Shown here piece after piece: positions 22,415-34,640 of a stretch of 64,000 nucleotides of DNA (the first letter of the stretch is position 1; every line of letters begins with the position of its first letter). Location of the stretch: positions 1,668,756 through 1,732,755 of the forward strand of contig QANY01004032.1 of the NCBI GenBank assembly GCA_003255025.1, written 5' to 3'. The DNA comes from Datisca glomerata. Its lineage: Eukaryota; Streptophyta; Magnoliopsida; Cucurbitales; Datiscaceae. The notes under the pieces are model-generated. The model was given only the letters and a program-made list of their open reading frames with translations, was not told where the DNA came from and did not search any database. The position numbers were made by a program, and so were the translations under genes.

Positions 22415-23560
22415 AATATGCCTTACAGAAATAACTTTGGATACTTGACACGTATATTCACTTCTCATTCCCATGTTACTTTTTCGACTCGATGATTTCT
22501 CTAGAGAACCTTGACTAACTAAACCGTTTTTTATGAAGAGTCTGATTCCTCCACACTAGAATTCTGATTGGCTTCTCCTCATAAATAAGATCATCACAAA
22601 CTTGTAGAGGATGAAAATCGATGACATGCGTTGGATCAGGCAAGTACTTACGAAGCATCAAGACATGAAACACATTATGAACACCTGAAAGAGCTGGTGG
22701 TAAAGTGAGTCGATAGGCCAAAGGATCGATACGATCCAAAATATCAAAAGGGCCAATAAACCTGGGGCTCAGCTTCCCCTTGCGACCAAAACACATAACT
22801 CTCTTAAATTGGGAAACCTTGAGTAACACATGATGACCCACTTTAAATTCGAGATCCTTCCTCCTAACATCTGCGTAACTCTTTGCCTACTCTGAGCGAT
22901 CTTTCAATCTCTAATTTTCTGAATAGCTTCATTTGTAGACTGAACCAAGTCAGAGCCCAAAAACTTTCGTTCACCAACCTCATCCTAATGAACTGACTAC
23001 AAGCATTTTTTTCCATAAAGTGCCTCGAACAGAGCCATACCAATTGTCTCCTGCTAACTGTTATTGTAAGAAAACTCGACAAGTGCTAAGTTCGCGACCC
23101 AACTACCAGAGAAATCCAAGACATAATCTCGAAGCATATCTTCCAATGTCTGAATCGTTCGCTCAGATTTCCCATCAGATTGCGGATGAAAAGTTGTACT
23201 AAAATTTAAATGACTACCTGAAGCTCTCTGTAAATTGTCCACCAAAAATTTGACGTGAACTGCTGATCCTGATCTGATACTATAGACATCGGAACCCATG
23301 AATTTGAATAATCTCTCAGTTATACAACATAGCCCAATCCTCAGCTGAAAATGTGGTCTGGCCAGGCAAAAAATGTGCAGACTTAGTGAGACGATCTACC
23401 ACAACCTAAATGGAGTTAAAACCTTTTACCGTCCTCGGTAGTCCTGAGAGGAAATCCATAGCCACATGCTCCTAGATGGTCGTTGTCTCTGTGCCTTGAT
23501 CTGCTAACACACCAAACACTTACTAATGAACTCAGTGACATCAGGCTTCATACGGTTCCA
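22415..23560 (-). pseudogene. Element C integrase C-terminus with chromodomain
   Basis: The third catalytic Glu is in HPQSDGKSERTIQTLEDM (23054-23299). The GPY/F-type C-terminal region is open at 22515-22841, with KLSPRFIGPFDILDRIDPLA and VFHVLMLRKYLPDPTHVIDF. A frameshift near 22520 leads into a chromodomain remnant at about 22420-22545: VKVL, a stop where Trp is usual, RNHRVEKVTWE, another stop, then VNIRVKYPKLFL. In chromoviruses this domain is thought to steer insertion to particular chromatin. Confidence 0.82.
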
Positions 23561-25200
23561 CCAATAATGTAACTTCAAATCATGATACATCTTAGTACTT
23601 CTAGGGTGCACAGTGTATGGTGAACTATGAGCCTCCGTGAGTAATTTCAGCCTAATGACCGCGTCTTTTGGAACACAAAGCCTCCCATGAAAGTGAAGAG
23701 CTGAATCATTACTAACATCAAACCCTTACCCTTTGTCTGAACCTACTTTGCTATGAATAAAAAAGAACTCAGAATTTGAGTTATGTGCATCGATAATATG
23801 TTGTTGCAATGACGGTTGAACTGTGAGTTGAGCTAACTGCGCTATAGTATCTTTTAGTAAAACCAGAATCTTGCTATGTTCAAAATCCTCCAAGGATACT
23901 CTTGAGATGTAATAAGAGCTGCTGAATGTGCTGATTTTTGACTTAAGGCATCAACCACTATGTTTGCCTTTCCTAGGTGATAAATGATCTCGCAGTCATA
24001 ATCCTTCACCAATTCCAATCAACAGCGTTGCCTCATGTTAAGAACTTTCTGAGTGAAAAGGTACTCAAGACTCTTATGATCTGTGTAAATCTGACACTTA
24101 CAGCCATACAAGTAATGTCTCCAGATCTTGAGGGTAAATACAACTACAACCAATTCCAAAACATGTGTAGGATGAATCTGTTCATAAGGCTTGAGTTGAC
24201 GAGAAGCATATGCTATGACCTTACCCAGTTGCATCAAAACACAATCCAATCCTCTCTTGGAAGCATCACTGTAAATCACAAAGTTACAATCTGGAATTGT
24301 CAATACTGGTGCTGTTACTAATTTTTGTTTGTCTCCGAAAGCATTTCTCACACTCAGTCGTCCAAGTAAAGGTGGTACTCTTCCTGGTCAACTGAAACAA
24401 CAATCTTTGCAAAACCTTCAACGAACCTCCTATAATATCCTGCTAAACCCAGAAAATTATGAACTTCCCCAACATTTGCCCATGGAGGCCAGTTAACCAC
24501 TACTTCGATCTTAGACGATCAATTAGATTCCATCTTGATATACCACATGACCAAGGAATGATACTTGCTAAAGCCAAAACTCACACTTCTGGAATTTAGC
24601 ATATAACTGGTGCTTCCTTAATGCCTACAAGATAATTCTGAGGTGATCCATATGCTCAGTCTCTGATCTAGAGTAAACCAGAATATCATCAATGAAGACG
24701 ATCACAAAAGAATCCAAGTACTCTTTGAACACCTTGTTCATCAATCTATAAAGGCTATCAGAGCATTAGTTAATCGAAACGACATCACTACAAACTCGTA
24801 ATGGTCGTAACGAGTGTGAAATGCTATCTTAGGAATATCCTCATCTCGAATCCGAGCTAATGGTATCCTGATCTTAAATCAATCTTAGAGAGTACCGATG
24901 CTCCCTGAAGTTGATCAAACAAATCCTCAATACGCGGTAATGGATGCCTATTCTTGATAGTGACTCTATTCAACTCCCTGTAATCAATGCATAGCCTCAT
25001 TGATCCATATTTTTTTTAACAAATAATATTGGAGGATCCCAAGGTGAAACACTGGGTCTAATGAAACCCTTATCCTGTTTTCTTAAAGTTGGTCCTTAAG
25101 TTCATTCAACTCTGCAGGAGCCATACGATACGGTGCTTTGGATATAGGGCAATGCGTGGTACAAACTCAACACGAAAATCTGTCCCCTGAGGAGGACGAA
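23561..25200 (-). pseudogene. Element C reverse transcriptase and RNase H
   Basis: The RT active site reads [13 protein letters not shown], with FIDD codons at 24685-24696, intact. It is followed by a [14 protein letters not shown] block. RNase H is open at 24019-24351: [20 protein letters not shown] with the first catalytic Asp, [14 protein letters not shown], then [11 protein letters not shown]. Downstream to about 23560 the sequence is the start of integrase in broken frames. Multiple stops and frameshifts are present. Confidence 0.85.
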
Positions 25201-25439
25201 GTCCTGGCAAATCATCTTGAAATACATCCAAAAATTCAGAAACTACTGGAACTGATCCAATATCAACATTGGTCTTAGTTGTATCGACAACAAAAGCTAA
25301 GTAACCTCAGTTACCACGATCAAGTAGGCGTGGTGCCCGTAAAGCAGATATGACCTTCGGTATAGGCCATTGCTGAGATCCCCTAAACTTGAAGCTAGGT
25401 CTGCCCGGAGGTAGGAATCGAACTTCCTTTCAATAAAAG

Positions 25440-25760
25440 TCTATGTTGGCATAGTTAGCAGCCAACCAGTCCATCCCTAGAATTACGTCAAAATCATGCA
25501 TCCCTAGGACTTTAAGCTTAGCATTCATAACACGATCTACTATCATCACTGAACAACTCTATATCTCCTTATTAGCCAGGAGAGAAGCTCCGGAAGGTGT
25601 AGAAACACATAACTCAAAACCCAATGGCACAACAGACAAAGATGCATGAGTCACAAACGAAGCAGTTATAAAAGAATGCGTGGATCTAGAATCAATTAAT
25701 GTAAAAGTTGAATGTCATAGTATAAGTAGTGTACCTACCACAATTGCATCCAACTGTTCA
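25440..25760 (-). pseudogene. Element C aspartic protease
   Basis: The active-site block reads LIDSRSTHSFI at about 25672-25703, where gypsy proteases have DSG; the Gly after Asp-Ser is Arg. Downstream blocks match a VMIVDRVMNAKLKVLGMHDF-type stretch near 25490-25540. This lies between the zinc knuckle and the RT as expected. The Gly-to-Arg change next to the catalytic Asp probably abolishes activity. Confidence 0.72.
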
Positions 25761-25773
25761 GCTTCCTGGTGAG

Positions 25774-26747
25774 TTAATGAGAAAACTTTCCCTTTAGCTC
25801 TACCACCTGCAGCATTACTAGTCTGCCCTTGAGCAAGAAGAGGGCACTATCTATGGTAATGCCCTGTCTTCCCACACTTAAAACAAGCATTGTTCGCCTT
25901 GAAGCACTGACCGTCATAGTGCTTGTTACATGTAGCACATAAGGATTTGATTTGATCATCTACCTTTTTGCATTGTGGGGACCCTGATGAGAATCCTGTG
26001 ATTTCCTCTTTCCATTAAATGATTGCTCTGACCGTTGTGGTGAACGCGGGGGAAGATTTTGTTCCATCAACAAATCTGCCTCAACCATCACTGCGTAAGT
26101 GGTATTCTTATGGAGTGACACTGATCCCTTAATCTCTCGACGCAGTCCTCTTTCAAAAGTTCGTGCCTTTTTTTACCTCATTATCCACATAGTGCGTAGC
26201 GTGCCAAGACAATTCCTTAAACTTCTGCTTGTATTTAGCTACACTCATAGCTCTTTGCACAAGTCTGAGGAATTCAACCTCCTTTTCTGTCCTGGCCATG
26301 ATTGGAGAATATTTCACAAAGAAGAGTTCCTTGAAATGATCCCATGTCACTAGATTACAATCGATGTCATGAGCCCTCTGTATGAGCTCCCACCATTTCT
26401 GAGCCTCTCGTGTCAGTATAAATGTTGTACAAACAACCTTTTGAATCTCATAACACGGCATAAACTAGAAGATCTGCTCCAGTCTTTGCAATCCATTCGT
26501 CAGCTAGCAGTGATTCAGACGAGTGACCATCAAATTCAGGTGGTTTCAGCCTCCCGAATGTCTGGATCAACCGCTGCATATTAACCTCCGCCGTCTGTTG
26601 CAGTTGCTGTTGCTAAGCTGGGTGAGCTGTAGCTTTTTGCCTCAACAACAACAAAAATTCTTGAAATATATCCATCATAGCAACTGGAGGGTTAGCAGTA
26701 AGATCAACTGGTGCGTGATTGTTGTTGTTCCTCGTAGGGGACGCCAT
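25774..26747 (-). pseudogene. gag: Element C gag with zinc knuckle
   Basis: The likely start is the ATG at 26745-26747 (MASPTRNNNN), upstream of a Gln/Leu-rich stretch. The capsid block is open at 26153-26461: ILTREAQKWWELIQRAHDID, WDHFKELFFVKYSPIMARTE, then VEFLRLVQRAMSVAKYKQKF. This is the standard Retrotrans_gag pattern of plant chromoviruses. The 25774-25959 region carries a Cys-rich zinc knuckle in a shifted frame (ACFKCGKTGHYH). Frameshifts occur at about 26460 and about 26150. Confidence 0.85.
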
Positions 26748-26971
26748 CGCACTGCTACCCATAAATCCAAGACTTACCAAGAGTCTAATTGTATCACGTA
26801 AATATAACATAAACATAATTCAGACATGCCATAATGAAACAAAACACATCATACTCGATCAATAATCAAAACACATATTACATGCGTACTTGACTTGAAA
26901 GATGAGGGAGGAGTGGAGTGAGTGAGATGGGAAATCTTTCACGTAAAAAAGTCTATAGAATCTAAAACCAT

Positions 26972-26984
26972 GGCTCTAATACCA
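26972..26984 (-). promoter_or_regulatory. Element C primer-binding site
   Basis: On the minus strand it reads tggtattagagcc, a one-base variant of the initiator-Met-tRNA primer site. It lies 3 nt from the LTR end. Confidence 0.85.
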
Positions 26985-26987
26985 AAC

Positions 26988-28484
26988 TATAACACCCTGA
27001 TCCCCGAGGGTTAAACATGTTTGAAAGTTCACAATTCAAAAATCCCCAATTCAATTTAAAACCCTAATTTGAGAAAATCTCCAAATTGAAAACCCTAATT
27101 TTGCCTTAATTTTAACGTTAAATAGCGGAAGCATAAAATTATTTTAAGAGAATATTAACTAATTAAAATAAAATAAATGATTTATTTAACTGTAATAAAG
27201 TGAAGCACGAAAATCCATAAGACATGAAAGTTAAACATGAATACTCATAAATTTATGAAATAACTGAAATCAAACTGAAGTCATAACGTTATAATTTAAC
27301 TTAAAAATCATAATCATGCTTGCTATGACAGTCCGTCACTCCTGCTGGTCATCATCACTCGCAACACAATCATCTATGGGGGTTGAGTTTTAAAAATACT
27401 CAGTAAGTAAATTCACATACTAATAAGTTTTACATAACATGCATGTAAACATATAACTCATGCAAATTTAATTTTACACGTTCACTGGTCACATAAAATA
27501 CTTGTAATAACACATCGATTTCATGGTTAACATATAACTTGAACTTGTACTTATAGATGTTGATATTTGTACTTGCTTGATCATAATTCGACTAGACATA
27601 TCCCTCGATTAACAACCTAACCAGAACTTATTCACAACTTGAACTTGAACTTATAATATGAACGTGAACATGATAGATTGGGTGTCCTGAAACTTGATGT
27701 TACTTAAATTTATCTGAACCATAAGGACGCTAACATGAACATAGTGATACCCAACCATATAACTTGACAACATGACGTGAACAATCTGGTTACTTGATAA
27801 CCAAGGGACATGACTAAGTCTACTTCTTGTTTACTTATCACTTTACTTGAATTTAATATTCATAATTCACATTATCAAATATACATGGGTAAACATATAA
27901 CTTCTTCATGAACATAAACGATATAACTATTACATGTATAACTCAAAATATAATCATATATAACATGGTAAATAGTTTCATCGTGATATGAAAAATAAAT
28001 GAACATTTGATCATAAGATTGAACATAAAGAAATAATAAAAACATTTCACATTATATATTCTACACTTGTAACATTATGAACCGAATGACTATGTAAATC
28101 AACTTACCTAGATTCGCTACGAATTAAATTCAGCAACTAAAGACCTGAAATCTAAGGATTGCAAATCACAATATATTCATATAATATCTATAATTATTTA
28201 ATTAACTAGATGAAAGCGAGGTTGGGAACAAGTGAAAACTACACCGGGTGTAAATTATCAAGCGGTTCAACAAGGTTCGGGGGATCTAAATTGGTTCGGT
28301 TCTGCTGTTTTGGACCGGTTCAGTCTGGTTGGGTTGAACCAGTTTGGTCTGGTCTAACTGAGGCGGTTCATTCTGATCTGGTCTAACTGAACCGGTTCTA
28401 CCCGGTCTGATTGAACTGGTCTAGTTTAGGTAAACCAGTTTAAGAGAAGGGGAGGGACAGAAAAGGGAGACGAAAAAGAGGGAG

Positions 28485-28525
<41 letters not shown>

Positions 28526-29501
28526 TAAAAGCGAGGGGGAAGATGAAGGAGAGAGAGAAAGAGAGACCGAGAGAAATATTGAGCGGGAGACAGAAAGAGA
28601 CTGAGACAAGAGAAACAAAGGGGGAAGAGGGAGGCGAAGAAGAGAGAGAGACCGAGACAAAACAGAAATGGAGGGGGAAGTGGGAGACGAAAGAAAGAGA
28701 AAGAGAGAGATCAAGACAACATAAATAGAGGGGGAAGAGGTAGACGAGGGGGGAGAGAAAGAGAGAGATTGAAGCTTACCAAAATGGAGTTGCAGGTGGT
28801 GCGATGACGATGCCGGAAATAGAGATGAACAAAATGCCTATCGCTGAAAAATTGATAAAAATCCAGAATTGGATATTATATAAATATTGAATAAAAGATT
28901 AAGGTTGAAAGCATGCGAAACGAGAAAAGAATAAAGAAATGTAGAAGAATTAGTATACCTTAAATTGATGGCGGAACAAATGGAAAACGAGACAAAGAAG
29001 TAGAACGAGAAGAAGATGGAACAGAGAGCTTGCTGGAAAAATTAGAGGAGAAGAAAATAAACTCAGATTGATTCTTCAATGAATTGATCAAAATCTAAGT
29101 TGATTAGAGAAAAGAAAGAGAAAATAAAAGAGACAAAATAAGTAATCATTTACCATTGATTAATGGAGGATAACTGTTGAAGAAGAAACTAGATGAAGTA
29201 GTAAGCAAAAGGGGTTTTGTTGGGTGAAGAAAACTGCAAAAGAATTAGAGATGTGCAGTAATATAAAAAGGGGAGGGCTCGTGAATATAAAAGAAAATGG
29301 GAGAAAAGGGAGAGAGAGTTGTAGGTAGTTACAAGGATTAGCTTGAGATAAACAAAAGAGAGATTTGGGGGAAAATGGTTGAGAGAGATAACATGTTGTG
29401 AGGGGAAACAAATGGGGTGGCTTAGGGTGTATGCGCATATATAATGTGAGTGAGTGTTCTAAATTACAAAAATACTCTTTATTAAATACTTGGGTATTAT
29501 A
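26988..29501 (-). repeat. Element C 5' LTR
   Basis: It is about 2.5 kb. The part next to the primer site (26988-28110) matches the 3' LTR. The rest (28110-29501) is unique to this copy in the window. The far end on the minus strand reads TATAATACCCAAGTATTTAA, resembling the TGTAATACCC start common to plant chromovirus LTRs, which is why I end the LTR here. It contains ggttcggttctgctg-type repeats and a GA-rich tract. Confidence 0.7.
28440..28770. repeat. GA-rich low-complexity tract
   Basis: About 330 bp is almost pure purine on the plus strand, including an (AG)n run at about 28490-28522 and diverged gagagaccgagaga-type repeats. It lies in the 5' LTR of element C. It produces an apparent Ser/Leu-rich minus-strand frame with no protein character. 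Confidence 0.9.
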
Positions 29502-29860
29502 GTTCACCTCCTCCGGAACAATAAATTTCTGGCGTGAACAGTATTATTGTGGATGAACAATGTTTTCGAGTGAACAGTAAATTTTTGTTGTTCATTTCGT
29601 ACGTTCTTCGCCTTCTAGCGTTTAGAATAATTACAATAATATTCTAAATAAAATTACAAAAATTCTTACGCCTCAATTCGGCATACACAAGATCTATGAA
29701 AAATTAAAACAAAGCCTAACTCAATAATGACCAAACGATTAACGATCCATTATTTTCAATCCATTCAAAAAATATAACCATCCATCATCATACGTATCTC
29801 ATATTATATGAATAGTGTAAGAAAACCCACACATCATTTAACATATAAATATATAAAGAC
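29502..29860 (-). other. Element B 5' leader, LTR-proximal part
   Basis: This is AT-rich sequence between element C and the element B primer site. It contains four gtgaacagta/gatgaacaat-type short repeats at 29533-29600. No open frame is seen. With 19282-20910 it makes a leader of about 2 kb, long for copia elements. Confidence 0.65.
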
Positions 29861-29873
29861 GGCTCTGATATTA
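29861..29873 (-). promoter_or_regulatory. Element B primer-binding site
   Basis: On the minus strand it reads taatatcagagcc, two bases different from the usual tggtatcagagcc, and starts 2 nt after the LTR end (CTAACA). It is a decayed initiator-Met-tRNA site. Confidence 0.75.
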
Positions 29874-29875
29874 CT

Positions 29876-32367
29876 TGTTAGTCGTCGCGGCGGAAGTGTG
29901 AAGATGCATGGCCTTTTAAAAAATTAAATTTGTAATAATAATCAAATCTTATAATAAAACAAAACTTGCGCAACGCCACGATAATCAAATAAAAACTTTT
30001 ATTGAAAACTCTTTTTCAATCAGTGGTATCCATTATATATTTATAAGTTATAACATACAAGGTTATGAATCATATATATCTTGGGTCTATATCAAGTGTC
30101 GTTGTAAAAACCGATCGATCCTCCATTCCCACGAAATCATTCCAACGATCAGTAGACTCTAAGATCCACACCAAGATCTTCCAAGTCAATCCTCAACGCA
30201 TTAGAACGTGTGTGGGCATGTAGATTATTGCAAGATATTTTTTGTCTCGAGATGCACACAACACATAAGATCTAGAGATTTACTGAGAATGACTTTAGTG
30301 AGACGATTCTCTAAAAGAACGTGATGATTATTCTTTTAGAAATTTGATTAATGTTTAATCATAGAAAAAATCTCTCAGACACCAATCTTGTTCTCAATTC
30401 AACTCTTGATTGACAAACTGATGATCTGATCAATTGTTTCTCTCCTATTTTTTCAATAACTAAGGCCATTAGAATAATATCTGCATATATTCTATTTAAT
30501 GGCGTATCAAATTTTTAGAGATAAACTGAAATCATATTTAATTATAAAATTACCAATTGCAATGGTAATTTTTTTGTCTCGAGATGTACTCAACACATAA
30601 GATCTAGAGATTTACTGAGAATGACTTTAGTGAGATGATTTTCTGAAAGAACGTGATGATTATTGTTTTAGAGATTTGATTAACGTTTAATCATAGAAGA
30701 AAATATCTCAGACACCAATCGTGTTCTCAATTCAACTCTTGATTGACGAACTGATGATCTGATCAACTGATTCTCTTTTCTTCTTTCAACAACTAAGGCC
30801 ATTAGAATAATATTTGTATATATTCTAGATAATGGCGTATCAAATTTTTAGAGATAAACTGAAATAATATTTAATTATAAAATTATCAATTACAGTGGGA
30901 CCCATTGTAATTGTGCACAACTACAATGCCACAGGGTACTGCAGTGTACTGTGAGCCAGCACAGTGTCTCACAGCACCTCTGTAATGTATCTGATTATCC
31001 GATAATTATCTAAATATCAGTTAATTAAAAATTAATATATCCGATTATCCGTATAAACTAACTTATCTGTTATTTCGAAAATAACATATTTAGTTTATTT
31101 AAATTATTATCTAATAATAATTTAATTATCTAATTTTATAAATTAGATATTTTGTCTCACTCATCGATAATTAAAAAAATTAATAATTATATTATATTAT
31201 ATATATATATATAATTTCCAAAAATTATATTTAAATATATAAATAATTCAATTAATTAATTCTTAATCAAATAATCACACATAATAATCTCATAATTATG
31301 TACTTGTCCTAGACTAATTTTTTTTAAAAGTCAGTCATTTTCTCTTGTCTTGAAACACTCACTCTAGGCAACGTAGTATAGATGTGACTTGGGGATCATG
31401 GACCTATAATGCTAAGTAGTCTTATTTATTAATATAACATATTATTAATTAAACTCTTTAATTAAATAATCTTATTTATTAATTCTATTATTACTCAACT
31501 ATAAATATGGAATTGCACTCTTAGAGATTATAGACTGTATTTATAAAGTATTCTCATGTAGTCCACTAACATAATCATTTCATGTAATTCTGTTCACCAA
31601 TTATTGGTTCGTAAATTAGAACTGGTCAAAATTATCATTTTACCCTTCTAATTACCTCCTGATCCTTAAGTATCATTAATCCACTAGTGAATGACTAAGT
31701 TATAATCTTATTAAAAATTTGAGCTCAATAACCATTTAGTTCCAAAGTTAACACTTAATGGAACCAATATATGATCCGTTAGAATAGCTTAGATTTCAAA
31801 TCTTGTAAAATCATGTCGCCAGCCATCCACATCATTGAATCTCCAAAATAAAAGTCACTAATCTGATTAACAAACATACCTTAATGACTGAATCAAAAGA
31901 TCCAGTAGACATGCATAAAATTTCATAATTACTCAAGATTTAGATTGATCTACAATGATCATCAAATTGATGTGTATTAAAATTTTTATGATAAACGACA
32001 CATTAATAAAGATATTAATTCACATCGATCCTATCATATATAATATTATTATGTACCATCACTAAGATGTCTATCCACATCAATGATCCAGATCTAGATC
32101 ACATACATTCATAATGATTCGCGAACCGTACTAGCAACCATACATTCCATACTTTAATATGTTACTAACAATTTTATTCATTATCTATGATCTTAATTCT
32201 CTCTTACTAATACAAGATCATAGTCTCATTAATGAATATGGAATTTTTAGATATCTATATAAATTATTCAACAATAATTTAAAAGAACAATTATAAAAAA
32301 ATGTAATCATCTTTAAATTTCATATCAAAATGTCAATACACATGCTTTGAGGGCATATCCCCCAACA
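29876..32367 (-). repeat. Element B 5' LTR with internal duplication
   Basis: It is 2,492 bp and matches 13021-15279. A 332-bp direct duplication (about 30241-30572 and 30573-30894) is present: both copies run from tttgtctcgagatg to the aattataaaattaycaatt block. The 3' LTR has one copy. The final bases are ccccaaca, then the tgttc target flank. Confidence 0.9.
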
Positions 32368-32850
32368 TGTTCTACCCTCCCACCTTGGGGAGGGGGTTTA
32401 GTTTTAAGAGATCTCTTTGAGAGGAGGTTTTGGGTGGATACCGCCCTTGAGCCCCATATGTTAGGCGTATTCCTCCTAGATCATGGTCACTCCGCGAGAC
32501 CCACGTGGCGTCCTCCGATTGGCATATGTAATATCCTCCTCTTGTCCTCCTCGACGTGATTAATTAACCGAGGTAGCACGCTTGGATAGGTGAGCTTGTA
32601 AATAATCAAGGGATTAGTTACAATGGTCCTCATTTTTGTCACTTATAAAAGGAGGGCCTCTCCTTCATTTTGAAGTGGAGAAAAATATTAGAGAGAGATT
32701 CTCATTTCTTTCCCTTCCTTAGAGGGAGAAAGCACCATTTTCCTTTGAGAGCATTTTGTCGCCACCCTTGAGTGTTTGGAGTGCTCACCTATCACCTCCC
32801 AAAGTCATCTTCGGCATTCTCAGGCATTACTCTAGTTACTTGCATCTACA
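32368..32850 (+). repeat. Element D 5' LTR, right part
   Basis: It matches 41877-42400 of the 3' LTR: ctaccctcccaccttggggag, ttaagagatctctttga, the promoter-like cttataaaaggagggcctct and gcattttgtc. It ends gcatctaca before the primer site. A TATA-like tataaaagga lies at about 32643, probably the transcription start region. Confidence 0.88.
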
Positions 32851-32852
32851 TT

Positions 32853-32871
32853 TGGTGACTTCCCTGACGAG
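32853..32871 (+). promoter_or_regulatory. Element D primer-binding site
   Basis: tggtgacttccctgacgag starts 2 nt after the LTR end. The TGGYGACTYC start is the usual form in plant Tat-lineage gypsy elements. The matching tRNA is not certain to me. Confidence 0.65.
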
Positions 32872-32879
32872 CCCGTTGT

Positions 32880-33680
32880 TGACTTCAGACCACCATATTC
32901 GGCTGACATAGTCATGAGACTATACTTGACAGACTATGTTCCCCTAAAATTTCAAAAATATAATGGCAGAAATGGGTGTGCCAAAGGACATGTGATACGT
33001 TTCATTGATGACATTATACCCTATGGTTACGTTGATTCATGTGTTTGAGGGAATTCTCCAAGTCCTTGATGCAGCGAGCTTGCACTTGGTACGCAAGCAT
33101 GGCGCCCAAGTCGATCTCAACATGGACGTAAATGGTGTCAACCTTTTTGCCAAAGTTCTTTGTCATAGAGGAGAAGACTAGCATATTAGATCTAGAAAGA
33201 CAGAAGATCAATGATGACCTTGTGTCATATGGTGATTCAAGGTGAAGGCCATGGATTGCGAAGAGGATTACAAAGAGGAATCCCTTGTGAAGATGTGCAT
33301 TTGAGGGATGTTGGACGATTACAAAGTCTACCTTGAGAATTTTAGGATTGTCACCTTCGCCCACTTGATAGAGGAGTCCAAGATGACCAATGATTCAGAA
33401 CGTAAGCTACGACAACCCGAGAGGGGTGGCCACCATGACCGCCCTTGGAGACCCACCACATCACGCTACCATCCTCAAGTAGCGGCTGCACAACCACAAG
33501 GGTGGAGTTGTAAGAGAGGTAGAGATGAGAGGAATGACCTACCACATTTCCCTTACACCATGGATAAGGTGGAAGCAATAGTAGACGTATGGATAAAGGA
33601 CAAAGAGATCACTTTGCCTTGGGTTACCGTGCTACCCACAAGAGAGGAAATGAGTTCCCCAAACTTCTACTGATGTCACC
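32880..33680 (+). pseudogene. gag: Element D gag
   Basis: Conceptual translation in shifting frames shows LKFQKYNGRNGCAKGHVIRF and CTWYASMAPKSISTW at about 33075-33120. A STFLPKFFVIEEKTS-like block follows: the plant gypsy gag pattern in which A-x-x-WY and SI-x-x-W precede the F-x-x-F block. The downstream open part 33308-33673 contains MLDDYKVYLENFRIVTFAHL, then a basic RGGHHDRPWRPT region. At least three frameshifts. It would form the particle core if intact. Confidence 0.8.
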
Positions 33681-34640
33681 ACACTACATCACACCTAACC
33701 TAAGAGTGTAAGTATTTTATGAGGTTCTTTGATGAGTAATTGAAGAAGGGTGAGATTATTACTGAGGGTGTCAAGCCCACATATCCACCCCATTTCCTTC
33801 AACATACCAATGTCAACATGGTTAACGTCAGCACAATAGGGTCTACCTCATATGTTACCCTAGTGGAGGAGGCAGATGAGGAAACAACCATAGGGGGAGA
33901 CACTACTTTCATAGATAAACGCTTGAACATAAAGACTTGTTAGAACTTTTTTGATACACTTGGGTTGGATGATATTGCATGACGTTAAGTCTCCAAAACG
34001 CTAATGTATGTCGCTCAACAAAATTATGCTCGGATGAATTATTACTTTGCACAACCACCAATGTTGACCTACATGCAAGAGGATGGAGCACAATCACCTC
34101 CTTTATATGGAGGCCACAATCAATTGCATGCAAGTGAGGCGCTCCCTATTGGACAGTGGATTGGGAGTGAATGTCATGTCATATGCTACCTTCAAGGTGG
34201 TTGGCATCCTAGAGAAGAGACTAGTGAGACAATAAATTGTTGTGACGGGTTTCACATCAGTGGGTGTGAGCATGATGGGCTATGTTAATGTGGCGTTGCC
34301 AGTTGAACCGATAAGAACCACCAGTTGCTTCCATGTGATTTAGTACAATAAGGTATATCACGTAATGTTAGGTAGGCCATGGATTTGCGATCATGAATGT
34401 GTCCCTTCAACCTTGCATCAGTGTCTGAAATCGTGTTGGTGTGGCAGGAACATTACGGTGGTAGCTACCAAAACGCCAATTGATGAGACTGAGGCTCACT
34501 TGATAGAGGGAACGCTTTTTGATGAAATTGTAACAGCAGGTGCCACCACACCCAGAAGCATCACGACCACCCATTTGTCAAGGTGGGAGATGGAGAAGGG
34601 AAATGAAGTGTTTACACGCGAGATGGAGCTGGTAACCCTG
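33681..34640 (+). pseudogene. Element D protease region
   Basis: The clearest block is YHVMLGRPWICDHECVPSTL at about 34355-34420, the conserved Tat-lineage protease end (usually YNxLLGRPWLH). A linker with EAHLIEGTLFDEI follows. Upstream, around 34230-34300, a FHISGCEHDGLC-type stretch and the preceding frames are too broken to place the catalytic Asp. Open pieces at 34004-34288 and 34365-34643 belong here. Confidence 0.72.

Larger units (their letters stand above)
20911..29501 (-). mobile_element. Element C: Tekay/Del-like chromovirus (Ty3/gypsy), inserted in element B leader
   Basis: Read on the minus strand, the order is 5' LTR (26988-29501), primer site, gag with zinc knuckle, protease, RT, RNase H, integrase, chromodomain, polypurine tract, 3' LTR (20911-22379). 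Both LTRs end (minus) in ...GATC.GGG..GTTACA/TTATA. RT precedes integrase, which is gypsy order, and a chromodomain remnant follows integrase, which defines chromoviruses. The Tekay/Del assignment rests on the LTR termini and chromodomain wording and is inference. Flanks attta and gttca match at only 3 of 5 positions. All coding parts carry stops and frameshifts. Confidence 0.85.
13021..32367 (-). mobile_element. Element B: Ty1/copia retrotransposon with long LTRs, inserted in element D
   Basis: Read on the minus strand, the order is 5' LTR (29876-32367), primer site, leader (interrupted by element C), gag-protease, integrase, RT, RNase H, polypurine tract, 3' LTR (13021-15279). Both LTRs begin TGTTGGGGG and end in CA (AACA / AGCA). 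The flanks are tattc (13016-13020) and tgttc (32368-32372), a 4/5 match to a 5-bp duplication. Without element C it is about 10.8 kb. Its gag type (LEKLNGDNFVHWKSD) is common in eudicot copia elements. Stops in gag, integrase and RT make it defective. Confidence 0.88.

Noticed and set aside
28421..28714. 97-codon minus-strand Ser/Leu-rich frame and 61-codon plus-strand Glu/Arg-rich frame
   Set aside because: Both are readings of the GA-rich low-complexity tract in the LTR of element C.
33014..33364. 116-codon minus-strand frame opposite element D gag
   Set aside because: The plus strand carries the recognisable gag motifs (TWYASMAPKSI); the minus frame is a shadow.
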